Source of the DNA: Trichobilharzia szidati
Taxonomy: Eukaryota > Platyhelminthes > Trematoda > Strigeidida > Schistosomatidae
Reading direction: 5' to 3'
NCBI GenBank assembly: GCA_944472155.2
Contig: OX235271.1
Location: 125,307,329 to 125,371,328 of the forward strand
Length of the DNA stretch: 64,000 nt
In this document: piece after piece, positions 10,700-23,319 of the stretch
Numbering within the stretch: the stretch's first letter is position 1
Layout of the letters: each line of letters starts with the position of its first letter
Position numbers and translations under genes: made by a program
The notes under the pieces: model-generated
Database searches by the model: none
Seen by the model: only the letters and a program-made list of their open reading frames with translations
Told to the model about the DNA's origin: nothing

Positions 10700-13100
10700 C
10701 TCATAGAAATCTCGAGCCGCAAAATTGCATATTGCTGTTCCTGCAGAATGGGGCGATTCACCTTAGTGACCACCACCATATCTACTGATCAGAATGCGCC
10801 ACCCTCCCTCCTTACATCAATTATACCACCAAGTACTTTTGCTACAACTGGGAGTAACGCTACTGGTCTATAACTGGTGGCATTTACCCTGTCCTCACTC
10901 TTGAAAAATGGGGTAAGGATGGCTCTATTCAACTCCTTTGGCAGTTTCCCTGAATCCATTCAGTGGTGGAAAAAGGGCCTACAAAGAGCTTCGGGGCACT
11001 GTTTCAAAACAGATGGCCTGATGTTGTCACAACCAGGAGACCTTCCTGATGTGAGTCTCTGTTGTTTCCCTAGTATTTTTGCCGTGTTTATTTTGGGGAG
11101 TAGCCATTAGGTTTGCCTACGGTGAAGTAGTAGTGCCACCATTTTAGTCGGTACCAGTAATACCCACATTGCTAATTAACTGTTTGGCGAAGGCTAAACT
11201 GAATGTTTCAGTCATCTCCAGACTAGTGAGGTATTGACCGTTTGGAGCTACTAAGGTGCATGCCCTCTGGTTGGTTGGTTTTCTTTCCGACATGAGTCGA
11301 TACAAGCTTGTGGGTTTCGCCAGGAGTTTTGTGGCGAGGTTACCCTGAAATGACGTCTTGTCACTCCTGACTCTCACGTTGCGTCAGTTCCTGAGTTCCA
11401 GGTATGCGTCGATGTCGGTCTGACTCTTGGATACTCGCCATGTAAACCAAGCCCTCCACCTTGCTTACAGAATACGTTGCGTACCTCTCTTCAGCCATGA
11501 TGTCCATTTTTAGGCTGTGTCGCAACTAACGGGACGGTATCCGAGATTGCTGTGTGAATAATCTCTTTTATTACTTCCCAGTGTTCATCCACAGATAACT
11601 CATCCTACGGTAAGGGTCATTCTGTGTCGGACAAAAGCCTCCGCATTTCAGCATAGTCCGCCTTGCCATAGACATGGTCGCGTAGTCTCCCACTGCAAGT
11701 GCTCACGGAGAACAAGATCTAATCCTATCACTGTTTGGTCGCTACTTCCCAGATAAGTCACGATCTGAAGCTTTTCGACAAAAAGTTGGTCACTAGGTAG
11801 AATATAATCTAGTTTCGATGACTTTCCACTAGGACCCCACCCAGACTCTCAGTCAGTCCTGCATTTCGAATTGTTTGCAGTGGATTTCGACCAAATTTTC
11901 CCTGAGCATTCCCTGAGCCAAGGTTCAGTGATGGGGCATTGAAATCTCATGCTATGGTGACTTGTTCATAGCCCTAATCCCGTATCCCTGTGATGGTGCT
12001 GAGCAGTAGCCGGTTGCGCTCTGCCCCACAGGTGGATGAACGGTAGATGCCACCCAGTAAGTGCTTGGTGTGGCCTACGGTGAAATGACACTATGGGGAA
12101 TCTGGGAGTTCAGTAAGTGGTGGGTCCATTGCACATACACATTTAAGTTGCTTGTCAAAGTATATGGCATCTCTCCTATCTCTCATCACCAGAACCATAT
12201 CTTCTACACTGATTTCATAGTCGATATTGGGGGTTAGCCAGGTTTCAGTGAGAATGATTATTTTAAGGTGTAGGTGTGACTGAAAGTTTCTGGGTTCACC
12301 TAATACTCCTCACAGCCCTCTCACACTGCTTTGTAAACAGCTGACAGTGAATCTCACAACCTCAGTGTGTAGTGGGGTAGTTGACTTTACGTTGTCTACT
12401 GGAAGGGGACTTAATATCAGGACTCGTTGGCCGATTCCGATGGAACCGGCCCGTTGTCGTTTTTTCCCTTGGATTCGGGTAGGACACTTGGGTGATACTG
12501 ACTGATACTCTCACTGCCGCATCGCTCTAGTGTCACTGAGGCCTGGTGACACATTAAGGCCTCAGTTTGCTGCCATTTTATGGTTCGAGGTCTACTTTCA
12601 CAGCATCGGATGTGCCCCCTTGTTTTCCCCTTGGTTTCGTACTCCCGTTACTGGGAGTTGAATTTGACACTTAGCAGTCTTCTCGAACTAATCAGTGTGA
12701 GATAAGCGGCGCGAGGTAGTCGGAAAATTGAGATTGCTTTAGAAGCACCAAGGGCCATCTGAGATGACAGCCATCTCCATTACTGCACGCCATGCATCTG
12801 TTTTTCACAAGCAATGCCAGTTTCCAGCTCCGGAACACCATGCACGACCATATAGGTAGAAGGCGTCAGTTTCGACGACTCCATCACCATCCACCTATTA
12901 GCCAGTGGCTTATCACGTCTCACTCTTTTGCTAGAACTCCAGTCGATAGCTAGTACCTCAAGCAGTAATAGTATTCTTTCAGCCTCTTCGGCAGAGCCTA
13001 GCCTAACCCTTTATAGGGGTGGCTAACACTGATGTGCGTAGACACCTCTGTACAGCCTGAACAACTTCTCTGAACTGGACCACTGTTCCTGAACAAACAG
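10700..13100 (-). mobile_element. Degenerate CR1-like LINE, antisense
   Basis: Reading the minus strand from right to left, endonuclease pieces come first (near 12050-11900: LLGGIYRSSTCGAERNRLLL, then a DFNAPSLN motif). A linker frame at 11377-11144 (NLATKLLAKPTSLYRLMSER) follows. At about 10960-10800 is the reverse transcriptase start (KLPKELNRAILTPFFKSEDR and SYRPVALLPVVAKVL). There are stops and frameshifts throughout and the palm domain is absent, so this is an old copy truncated at its 3' side near 10700. It is a different subfamily from the three LINE copies at 14-37 kb. Confidence 0.78.
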
Positions 13101-14092
13101 GGCATCAGATGCCGAGAGACTTGGAGTCCACCTTCATATGTCCAATACTGATCGATTTGAAACTCTGCTGACAACATAACAAAAGCCCATAGAAATTTGA
13201 ACTATCCCGTCATTTAACATGTAAAGAAAAATAACATCTCGTCTGAGGATAAACACGGTTTCGGAAATAGTAGTTGCTGTGTTACTCATTTGCTGAGAGC
13301 TTAATACATATGAACAGCATATGCATGAGACTTCGATTTTGTGTTTGCATGCGACTTCCCATTACATTAGTTATTTGATATATCGCACAACAAAGTGTTG
13401 TTTACCAAACCAAGTAGGTAATTCTGTTTTATTGTGCAACGTATCCAATAAACCATTTGACATGGATATAAGCACCATATTAAGGGAGGATATTCTTGCA
13501 CACCGGTTATTTTCAGGCATAGCAAAAGCCTACTACAATGTACCACACGGGACGTTTCTCTTGGAATCGTGCAACACGAGAAAGAAAATCATCGTTATCC
13601 TGAATTGGAATCTATATGTAGGCCAACGAAACTTGTAAGAAGGCTGGCCACCTAAGATCTACACACATAGCGCCGAGAGTTGCGGAAAAATATCAATGTT
13701 GCACTATTCATAACGGAAAACGCAGACACAAGGTTTAAAATCGCCTGCAAGTAGCTATGCATGCTTCCACCAAGTGTCCCCAAAGTTGAATATCAAATGT
13801 ATGCGCCATAACCATTATAAACCACCTTATCTTCAAGGGAAACCAGCATCCGACTTCACTAGGCTCACACAACGACGATAATTAGGCCTTCAAATGCTGA
13901 GGGTGTTAACAGTGTACATAGTATACTGGCGCAAGGTCTTATACCCACAGCTTCTATAGTATTCTTTCCGCGTAGACCAAAGACAAATTAAAGCGCCGAA
14001 TCAATCACCGAAATTGCGAAGTGTATTTCGGGACCGAAATGGTAGTGTGAAGATGCATAATATAATATACATATTTATTCCTGTTTATGCAT
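13101..14092. other. Intergenic, nothing recognised
   Basis: One plus-strand open frame at 13321-13638 (105 codons) has no recognisable domain and sits in AT-rich sequence. I do not call it a gene. Confidence 0.35.
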
Positions 14093-14590
14093 GAACATAC
14101 CAATTGTACAGGCATGGACAAGTTATTATATGTAAACTTACCCGTTTATACGAAATATATATTTTTATTATAAATTACACATATTTCGATGTATGTTGAA
14201 TTTACAGTTTGGTTGTTCTTTCTGACATTAGAGTCAGTCGGAACAGTCTGCAAAATAGTCTGTCTGTGTAAAACATAAAGAGATATAGAAATATTGTCTT
14301 CGCATTAACAAAATCCCAGATATCAGATGAATGTAATACAAAGATCTGGGAAAAATAAAGCTTGAATTCAATTCTCCCATATAACTTTGTTGTGAACAGC
14401 ATCCTTGAGTCAAAGTCTATTGATGTATTATTTTGACGTCAGTGATGTATTTATTCCATTTTTTTCAGCACTCTATTCGTAGTTTTATAATAGGAAAGAA
14501 ATTTTATCGTGGATACGAAAACTAGATAAGGTCATGTTGGATTGTTTTACTGCATCAAATGGGGCCGAGTTCGATTCCAGAACTATCTTG
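14093..14590 (-). repeat. Inverted LINE 3' UTR next to the 5' end of LINE A
   Basis: Read on the minus strand, this segment matches the 3' UTR ends of the LINEs at 19640-20110 and 32590-32960. Shared landmarks are CCATGCCTGTACAATTGG, TTAATGCGAAGACAAT and TTCAAGCTTTATTTTTCCCA. It also matches 25395-25805, over nearly its whole length and in opposite orientation, including GTTTTACTGCATCAAATGGG at the inner end. It ends directly where the 5' UTR of the sense LINE begins. Confidence 0.75.
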
Positions 14591-14678
14591 CCCGGTACGT
14601 TCGAACCAGGTGACGCTTTTTGCACGTGTTTTCGTTTATATTCATTTATTGCTTACTGTTGATTGATCTTTAATAACG

Positions 14679-16297
14679 ATGGGCCGAAATTCTAAAAATA
14701 GCACCAGCTTGTCTAATAACACATTACCACCCCTTATTATTAGTAGTTCACCCAACAGAAAAGACTCGAACATAACTCTGACCCCTGTAATACAGGTGGA
14801 AGATGTTCTGTCTGAAAAAGTAGAGCTCTCTTACTTAACATGCATTATTAAAGAGATGCAGCTACAGATTGATGAATTAAAAACGAAATTAAGTTCATTT
14901 GAATGTATACCCGAAACTATCTCACTTATGAAAAAGGAACTGCAGGATCCTACAATCCTAAAGCTCTTTAATATGACCTCTAGAATGACGCCTACTGACT
15001 CAGAAAATGCGAAGGAGCTAGAAAACGCCATTGACTTTCTATCCAGCGAAGTTGTTAGAAGGCTGGCTTCGAAACAAAACGCTATAGTGTATAATGTACC
15101 AGATAGCGGGCCCATTAAGTCGGTCCAGCACTCATTGCTGAAGGCTGCAAATCTCTTGAGTGCACCTTGCCAGTGCATTCGCCTAAGTAAAAAAGACCTA
15201 AAGCATCCCTGTCCTATACTCTTTAGGTTCGACAGCTACATAATAGCTGAACGTTTAAGAAGGCCGAAGATCTTCTGGCTACTGCCACTAAATTCAAGAC
15301 TGTTAAAGTAGTCTCGGATAAAACAACTAACCAAAGGCAAGCAACCAAGAACTCCTTCGATAGAAAGTCGACCACACCGAGAACTACACCTGGTATCAGT
15401 GCTAAAGTGTCGACGGACAGTGAAGCACAGCAAGTCACCTGTATAGTGTTGGAAAAAAAATCGGCAAGTAAAAGCGACTCGAAACTCAGTAAGAGCAGTG
15501 TCACTGGGTGCAATCCTAAAGTACATGAGAGCATATCCGGAAAACCTGCTGACATACATGAGGTTGATATTGACTCACAAACTATGTCTGACCAGAAACC
15601 ACTGGTAGACCACACTCAATCTGGATGCAAGCCCGAGAGTCCCGCAGTAGAAACTGCAAGAAAGACGACAAAGCCTAGAGTCCCACTCCAGACTTCGACA
15701 TACCTCCCTCTCAATAAGTCTAATAAGCAACATGTCAGTCTAAAAAAAGACAATGCATGGGTAAAAAACCATATTCCCAAAAAAGTCATCCATCATGTGA
15801 ATGAGAACACCGCTTCCCGAACTAGGAGTAATATGCCTAGCAACGCACATAACTTGGGAATGCAACGTAGAACGGATCATCAGGATATCAGGAGCACTAA
15901 ACGGGGCCCGTATAGGCACCATATTAATGCATATTCTTGTCCAAACTCTCACACTATCTATGTTGAACCTCAGCAACATAATGAGTATAGATCGACACAT
16001 GACCCTCTCAATAACTTCACTCACACATGTGATGTGAGCCAATATGCATACGACTATGAAATATCCATGAGGTACAACTACCAAGGTAATCTTAACACAG
16101 GGTACCTAGGTCAAGCAAACTATATATCACCAGTAAATGAACGCAGATGCCCACCCATGGATGCTAAAAGTCAAAACATGCAACAGGATTATTTTCGGAT
16201 GCAGCAAACAATAGCCCTACTCGCTGCACAATTCATCCAGGAAATAGTGCACACACTGACTCTGTCTCACCTCAGAGCCTCTCCAAACATAACGTAG
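14679..16297 (+). pseudogene. LINE A ORF1, one frameshift
   Basis: The first part (14679-15311) encodes a coiled-coil stretch (IIKEMQLQIDELKTKLSSFE) and then a conserved block NAIVYNVPDSGPIKSVQHSL, which recurs in LINE C ORF1. Near 15262 the frame shifts by one base in AAGAAGGCC. The continuation is visible in the frame that becomes 15407-16297, a polar Ser/Lys/His-rich tail. The frame opens with ATG at 14679, just after a 5' UTR shared with LINE C. ORF1 products of this LINE group are RNA-binding chaperones of the retrotransposition particle; here that role is inferred from position and homology to LINE C only. Confidence 0.72.
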
Positions 16298-16356
16298 GAA
16301 TAGTAACAAGTGACCATGTTAACCTCTCCCCCAATAACTCTGGTTTACTAACAATT

Positions 16357-19182
16357 ATGCTCCTGAATGCTAGATCTCTCCTTAACAAAATAACATCGCT
16401 TCGCTGCCTGGCATACATAGAACGGCCAACACTAATAATGGTGACTGAAACCTGGCTTACTACTGATATACCTGACTCAAAGCTAGTAATAGACAACTAC
16501 GACATCTATAGGAACGATAGAGTTGACAAAAGAGGAGGCGGCTGCTTAATATATGCCTCTAAATCCACTAACTCCAATACTTTTAATAACCCAACTACTG
16601 ACAAACTCCCTGAATCTAAGTGGATAAGCATCCACACAAACGAAAATAAAATCTTCGTGGGATGTATATACAGACCCCCTAATAGCCCTGAAATGACTGA
16701 TATAGCTATTGGAGAAATACTAGAGCATGCAGCTACGCTGGACTTTGACTACAAAGTAGTCTGTGGCGATTTCAACTTACCTGGAGTAAACTGGGACACC
16801 TGTACAGGACCTAGAATCCATGACGAGCTACTACAAGCTATAGACGTAGGCGGATGGAAGCAGTGCGTACGCCTTCCTACAAGAAATGAAAACACTCTTG
16901 ACTTAATCCTTTGTCATGAAATTGAGCCCATCTCGATAGAGGTAGGAAATAAACTTGATAACAGTGATCACAACATATTGTACTGCACGCTACCATTCCG
17001 ACTAACAACTAAGCACACACCTAAAAATTCCCCGGTGCACTATCAGTATAGGGACTATAAGAATGCCGATTGGGAATTCCTATCAGATCTGCTGAGAAGT
17101 TCTGACTGGGAAGAATACTTCCTTAACAATAACTTAGAAGTATCATTCGATATTTTCTACAAAACAATTGGCTCAGCAAGAGACATAATCGCGCCCCTAA
17201 AATCTGCTCTAAAGACACCAACTCCATTTATAGACCGCAAAACGCGACTAAAACTAAAGAAATTGAAAAGGAAATACCATGTATTTAAGGAATTTAATGC
17301 GTTAAACCAAATACATGAAACTCTTAAACGGCTTGAAGATAAACACAAAATGATGTCACAACTTGAAGAAAATAAAGCGCTTGTGGGTAACTCCAAAACT
17401 CAGGAACTTTGTAGGATATTGCAGAAACGTCTAAAAAGCAGTAAAGACAATACTGTAAGCAGCTTGGAGCATAAGGGTATAATATACAATGATCCCCAGG
17501 TTATAAGTGAACTCATCAGTGAGTGGTTTTGCAATGACACCAGAGTGCACCCGACCCAAAATTTCCAAATGACCTGCAAAAGCAACCACAAATTAGGCGG
17601 AATAGACTTTAATATACAAAATATAGACTCAGCGATTAAGACATTGAAGTCTAATGGTAGTACTGGAACAGATGACATACCATCTGTCATGTACAAAAAT
17701 GGTAGCACGGAAATGGTAGTCTTGTTACTTAGAATATTTACTCTCTCGTTGGAAACTGGAACTTATCCTGAAGTGTGGAAAACCACATACATATTACCTA
17801 AGCACAAATCATGGGCCAAAACCAGTGTATGCAACTATAGACCTATCAACATAACACCGGTAATATCCCGAATAATGGAGAAAGTGGTTAAAGACCAAGT
17901 GTCAGACAACTTACTAGAACATGAACTTATCAATCCATCACAACACGGATTTCTTAAAAAAGATCATGTGTGACCTGTCACATAGACTTTTTCAACGAAG
18001 TTACACGAAGTAGGGACAACAGAGAACTAGTAATTGTGCCATATTTCGATATAACAAAAGCCTTCGACAGAGTTCCCCATAATCTGCTAGTCAGCAGGTT
18101 ATGCTCACTAGGGATATGTGATCCTCTCCTGAGCTGGATAAAATCATTTCTCTGTGGCCGAAGTCAGACAACGAAAGTTGGCTCGATAATCTCAAGGCCT
18201 AAACCAGTAAGTAGTGGTGTAATCCAGGGAAGTGTATTAGGCCCACTCTTATTCATAATATATATAAACAGTATCTGTGAATGCTTTAGTGTAGGTAAAC
18301 CAATACTATATGCAGATGACTTAAAAGTGACGTATAAATGCAAGAACACAGATCTTGGAATAACAGTAAACGCCATACAGCAAGAATTAGAAAAAAATGG
18401 ATAGATGGTGTGACACCTGGCAACTCCAATTTAATGTCGAAAAATGTGGCTGGCTCTGCATAGGTTGCAACAATTTAGAACTTGACCTGACAATTCAAGG
18501 CCATGCACTTCAACGACTTGAATCTGTAGTGGACCTAGAGCTGAAATATTCACATAACTTATCGTTTTCTGAACATATCTCCAAACAAGTGTCAAAGTCA
18601 CGCAGACTTATCGGCTTTCTACTCAGGAACTTCTACAGAAATGAGTCTAGAATTCTGTTGTACAAGGTTTGTGTGCGTCCTTTATTTGATTACTGTTCAT
18701 TCGTGTATAGTAGCATACGCATAGAGGACAAATTGAAAGTCGAGGGAGTGCAGAGGTACTTCATGTTAAAATTACTCGGAACCGGAAATGGTACGAACTA
18801 CTCCACTAGATGTGATACCCTAGGACAAGAAACACTATGGCTAAGACGCCTGAGACTAAACTTGACACTTTACTATAAGCTTCTAAACCGCTTAGTTTTT
18901 ACCTCTACTAATGGCACTCGACTTTCAGATGACAATGGTTACAAACTAAGGCACACTAAGGGTACAGTAGCTATGGAACAATGTAAAACAGCCACCAGGC
19001 AAAAGTTTTACTTGATTAGGTATGCACAGATATGGAATAAACTGCCAATGGAAATGCGTCAAGCAAGTACACTGGCCTCCTTCAAAAAGGTGCTTAATGA
19101 CAAACTACAAGAGTTTGCAAACGATAGTAGTTCTAGTTCCTATCTGAGAGCCTCCGAAATTATAGGTCCATTTAATGTATAA
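16357..19182 (+). pseudogene. LINE A ORF2 (endonuclease + reverse transcriptase), two frameshifts
   Basis: Endonuclease motifs are NARSLLNK near the start, ETWLT, GCIYRPPNSP, GDFNLPGVNW and SDHNILY. Reverse transcriptase motifs are NYRPINITPVISRIMEKVVK, FDITKAFDRVPH, SGVIQGSVLGPLLF and the catalytic LYADDLKV near 18310. The thumb and C-terminal region run to TAA at 19182. The frame breaks at about 17956-17961 (an A-run one base short) and at about 18390 (an A-run one base long). Apart from these the full-length protein is present. The endonuclease nicks target DNA and the RT copies the LINE RNA at the nick (known for the family). Confidence 0.85.
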
Positions 19183-19995
19183 GCTTAAATACTACACCTG
19201 TTGTTTTTTGCCTATATTTATAATTCTAGATAAAACATTAACGGTTAACATACGTATCCTCAAACAGACGAGAAATCTCGTTTGTAAAACTACTACCCAA
19301 CACAATAAGTGGAATAAAATGGACACAAACCGACAACATGAAAAAGGTATAACTCACCACAACATCACAAGGACAGATGAACGCTCGTTTGGCACCATAT
19401 ATCCCTCACCAACTGCAACCCACCTTTCCTTAGATAATGTGATGAACTTATATCCCTAATGTTGCTGAGCAGTTAATATTCTCAACTCCTGTCGGAACAG
19501 CTGAAACTCATAAACCTTCCTAACGCTAAGAAAATACCCGTAAGCAGTAGAAATCCATTAATTAATGCGTCCGAAGCTTATGTACTTACTCCCAACAATG
19601 ACATTGAAGATCAAATGAGATAAACATATCACTGATTTCAAAATAACACATCAATGAACTATAATTCGAGGACTCTGCACACAACAAAGTTATGTACGAA
19701 TATTTACTTCAAGCTTTTATTTTCCCACTTATAATCCATCCACCAAAGACCTGGTTTTTTTGTTAATGCGAAGACAATACTCCTGTATTTCCTGGTGTGT
19801 TGCACTCACTGACAATCTAGCAGATTTTTCCAACTTTGCACAGAAATGATTGTATATAAGTGAAAAGGCTGTTTTATACTACTGGGATTAACATTTATCA
19901 AGTGCATGTATAATCTCCAGCGAACATGTAAAGCATATCTTGCTACTGCCTGTAAATTGTGATTGAATTATATGGTTCTATTTCTGTAACAATTT

Positions 19996-20209
19996 GATGA
20001 TGCCTGTAAACTGGCGTCCCTCATGTACTGTACTATGAGAATAAATTTATTTATATTTATATTTATACTTATCCATGCCTGTACAATTGGTGTGTCCTAC
20101 ACAGGTAGGAAAAATGCATTTTATTAAATTACTATTATTATATATGCTTGCTAATCGTATATGTAATTTATCATATTGATGATGCCTGTAAACTGGCGTC
20201 CCTCATGTA
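19996..20209 (+). repeat. 32-bp direct repeat at the 3' end of LINE A
   Basis: A 32-base sequence containing TGCCTGTAAACTGGCGTCCC occurs at 19996-20027 and again, identical, at 20178-20209. The first is followed by AATAAA and a TTTATA tail. The second is followed by an ATTATTATTA tail that ends at the outer edge of the next composite element. The second may be the tail of a separate, extremely 5'-truncated LINE insertion. Confidence 0.7.
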
Positions 20210-20427
20210 AAAAATGAGAATATACTATTATTATTATCCATTGGCGCCATTTGTGTCAGCATGACAGACTGTACATGTAAGTTGAGTAATACATTGAAAA
20301 CTGTTTGGAAACCAGTTGTTTCTTTATTTCAGATCAAGAGTACTCCTTGTACAGAATGTTGGCTAGCTTCTTCAAATGGTAACATCGGATGGTTCATGGA
20401 ACTTGAGTTTGAATTTACTTAAAATAG

Positions 20428-23066
20428 GAGTGAGGCTATGTTCTATGACGATGTTTTCGCGCATTGTATGGGTTATCGCGTTCACGCCTATAGAGACGTT
20501 CTAATCGCTCAGGATTGTGAAAATAGACTATATTTGACTAGTTTTAGGCTTCTGTAGCCGAAAAATGCAATATTTTACTGTATTGTGTTCGTAGTAGTGC
20601 GTAAAATTGTCATGACAGCCTAGACGAATTGCTAATGTAAGAAGTCATCATTTTGAAGAAATATCGCATAAAATGTCTATTATTAGGGTTTTAGAGCATT
20701 GAGGCATTGTTTTTTGTAAGTTGTTTCAGATCTTAAGGTTGTAAATTGACTGCAGGCAATGGCTGTTGTCATCCCAGTTATTCTATGAGAATCGTGCATT
20801 TGAAAGAGAAATAGCCTACAGACATAAGTTAGATGTGTGTTTTGAGGATGTTAGACACTTCTTTTATCATCTGTGATGACTGAAATATTCCATAGCACAT
20901 GGAAGAGATCATGCAATGAATGAGACAGGCTGCTGCATTTCCTGGTGATTATATCTACTTTGATGAAGTTCCCATTTAAAATTGCTTAGACAAAGATATG
21001 ACACTAGTTTAATTGATATTTGCACTTGGAATGTCAGAAGGCTTTAATTGTTCATTGTCAAAAATGGCATCAGATTATGTTTATATCAGTGTGCGTTGGG
21101 TTACGAAGAATAGTGCAGATGGTCCTCCTGAAACTTCAGACTACTTAAAATTAGTATCAATTTTCTGTCGATTAGTAGCTAGCAGGTGTGTCCTACAACT
21201 ACTGCACCTGTTACATAAGTTATCCCAGTCTTAACAATCGTTCGTGTTCAGATCACTAAGATATTCTGAGATCCTTAATGAATTACTTGTGGCTATGAAG
21301 GATATGGAAAATGCACTTATGGCTAATATGTTTAAATCATTTATTATGAAAGAAGTTATCTATAGGGATTTTGTGATGTTCAGGTTACAATGCTTGAGTG
21401 TATGTAGTGACTGCATGCTTCTGTGCGTGAAGGAAAAGTTGGTTAAAATGAAGATGTGATGAAGTTTTCTGTACAGTGTTCATTGTGAATGGCTTACAAG
21501 TTAACACTTATTATTTGCTTGCTGCTATACTGTATAAGACGAACAGTCTCTGTGTGAATTAAAAAATACAGAAGAATGCTGTCATCACCAGAGAATGAAA
21601 AAGGAAAATGAACCTTTTTCAGCAAAGGTATGGAAATATAAAGCGTGTCACTTTAACATTACTTCTTCCTTACTTCAGCGATTTAAAAACATACGCCTTG
21701 TTCACTTATTTACAGATGTCCAGTAATGTCAGTCTACTTGGTCACAGCAATCCAACATGGGCGAAATAATTACGAAAAACAATTGTGTAAAGACATTTGC
21801 TTTTTTTTCATTAAATAGATTTAACATCCTGCTTGTAATACTTTTCTTATTCTATCTGAGTGAAGCTAAGTTTATTGCATGACGATGCAGATGTCAGACT
21901 TATCAATGATACTTGATGATTTATTTGACTGCATAATTAAACGTAAGCGAAATGTTACTACTACTGCTACAGCTCAATCTACTTATTTATTCGTTATGTG
22001 TAAACTTAATTATACAGTATGCGTTAACAATTGTTGTCATAGGGACTGCCATAACGCTATAATTTAAATATTAGTAATACACTGATTTGGAATACACCTA
22101 ACCGTATACGAACTGGAACTGCAATGCAGTGCCTAAGTTCTACTTATTGTTTTCATTGTTCCCTACAGACTTGAGTAAGACTATGAGACGTTTTCACGTA
22201 ACTGTAGACAGAGACTTAAGGGCCACTAAACTACTTATAATTCACCACGCATATCGGTCGATAGTGTTCCTACAGAATTACACTTAAGTATAGTAACGAG
22301 TTCAAGTCCTAGGGAGCACCGGTCTAGCATGCCGTGCTCACAAAGCGAACACATGAATTGAAAGACAACAAGATTTATATGAAAAGTTCATATTTATTAT
22401 AATACAACATTAGTTTGTTTACATATTAAGAAAATGGTCCATTTGTGCGATTACTTCTCCCGCTTTCAGATGCGCACGAGTTGCGAGACCATGTCCATCG
22501 TTGACACTTATGCAGCACATTATTAACTACAAAAGGTGGAAGAGTAAACAAAAATAGAACTATGCACACAATCTTACAGGATAAATTATGCTCTCACTCG
22601 CATTGGCTACCTGCAATAAAATAAAAAGGCTTTGTCAATTAGTATCCATCTGTCTCACGACTGTTTCAATATAATGCCGTAGAGAAAGCAACATTGAGAT
22701 ACATCACTGGGCAATATCCACCAATAAAATGCTACACGTATAACCTAAAATCGAGAAGAGCCAAAGAACTCACGGGTTCCTTGACATCGCCAGCAACCGA
22801 TAGGCCAACAAACCGAGTATATGATAAACCAAGCCTTGTATATGCACGAAAGAAGTAAAATAAAACGTTAGAATAATCAAATTTTACATTTACTCCCATC
22901 AAATATGCTTGTAAACAATGCATACCTCAAGCACACAAACCTGCAACGACATCACCTAACAAGGACAAATTAAATGTCAAATTAGCCACCACTGTTCCAG
23001 CCAATGAAAGACGAGAAAACCTGAGGCGTGGAAAAATTAAACACGTCATAGCCTATATCCTCACCC
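20428..23066. mobile_element. 2.64-kb DNA transposon with 8-bp target site duplication
   Basis: TAAAATAG occurs on both sides (20420-20427 and 23067-23074). The element termini are inverted: GAGTGAGGCTATGTTCTATG... at the left against GGGTGAGGATATAGGCTATG... on the reverse strand at the right, with 18 of 23 positions matching. The uninterrupted inverted-repeat partner at about 25195 gives an empty-site comparison, since its sequence runs straight through this point. Internal frames (21013-21234, 21244-21459, 22732-22923) show no recognised transposase motif. An 8-bp duplication fits hAT, Merlin or P-like families, but the termini do not look like standard hAT ends. It is probably non-autonomous or decayed. 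Confidence 0.75.
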
Positions 23067-23319
23067 TAAAATAGTCATTTCAGTTTATAGAAGTGTAGGC
23101 TCAGCAACAGAATATCAGACAGAGAAAGTATGTGAACATGAAAAGAACATTAATGTTTTCATGTGTATATAAATGTTTATAAATATATATAACCGTATAG
23201 TAAACATTTCCTATATTCTAGTTGTGTTTCCATGTATTTTTGCGAAGTTTTAGAGTTTACTTAGTGTCATAATATTTAGCAATGAGTCTAGGCGTTATAT
23301 TGTTCTAATAGCTCATGCG

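Larger units (their letters stand above)
14590..20140 (+). mobile_element. CR1-like LINE A, nearly complete
   Basis: This non-LTR retrotransposon carries ORF1 (14679-16297) and ORF2 (16357-19182), followed by a long 3' UTR. The 3' UTR contains AATAAA at about 20040 and a TTTATA-rich tail. The 3' end, CCATGCCTGTACAATTGGTG plus GGTAGGAAAAA, is shared with LINE C. A 5' UTR landmark TTTTGCACGTGTTT is also shared with LINE C. Coding is disrupted only by three single-base indels, so it is a young copy. By family it is jockey/CR1-like: apurinic-type endonuclease plus reverse transcriptase, without RNase H. Confidence 0.85.

Noticed and set aside
13321..13638. Plus-strand frame of 105 codons
   Set aside because: No domain, biased AT-rich composition, no splice or promoter support; length alone is not enough here.
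14560..14620. GAGTTCGATTCC near the LINE 5' end, resembling a tRNA B box
   Set aside because: No A box at the proper distance and no cloverleaf; it could be a promoter element or chance, but not a tRNA gene.
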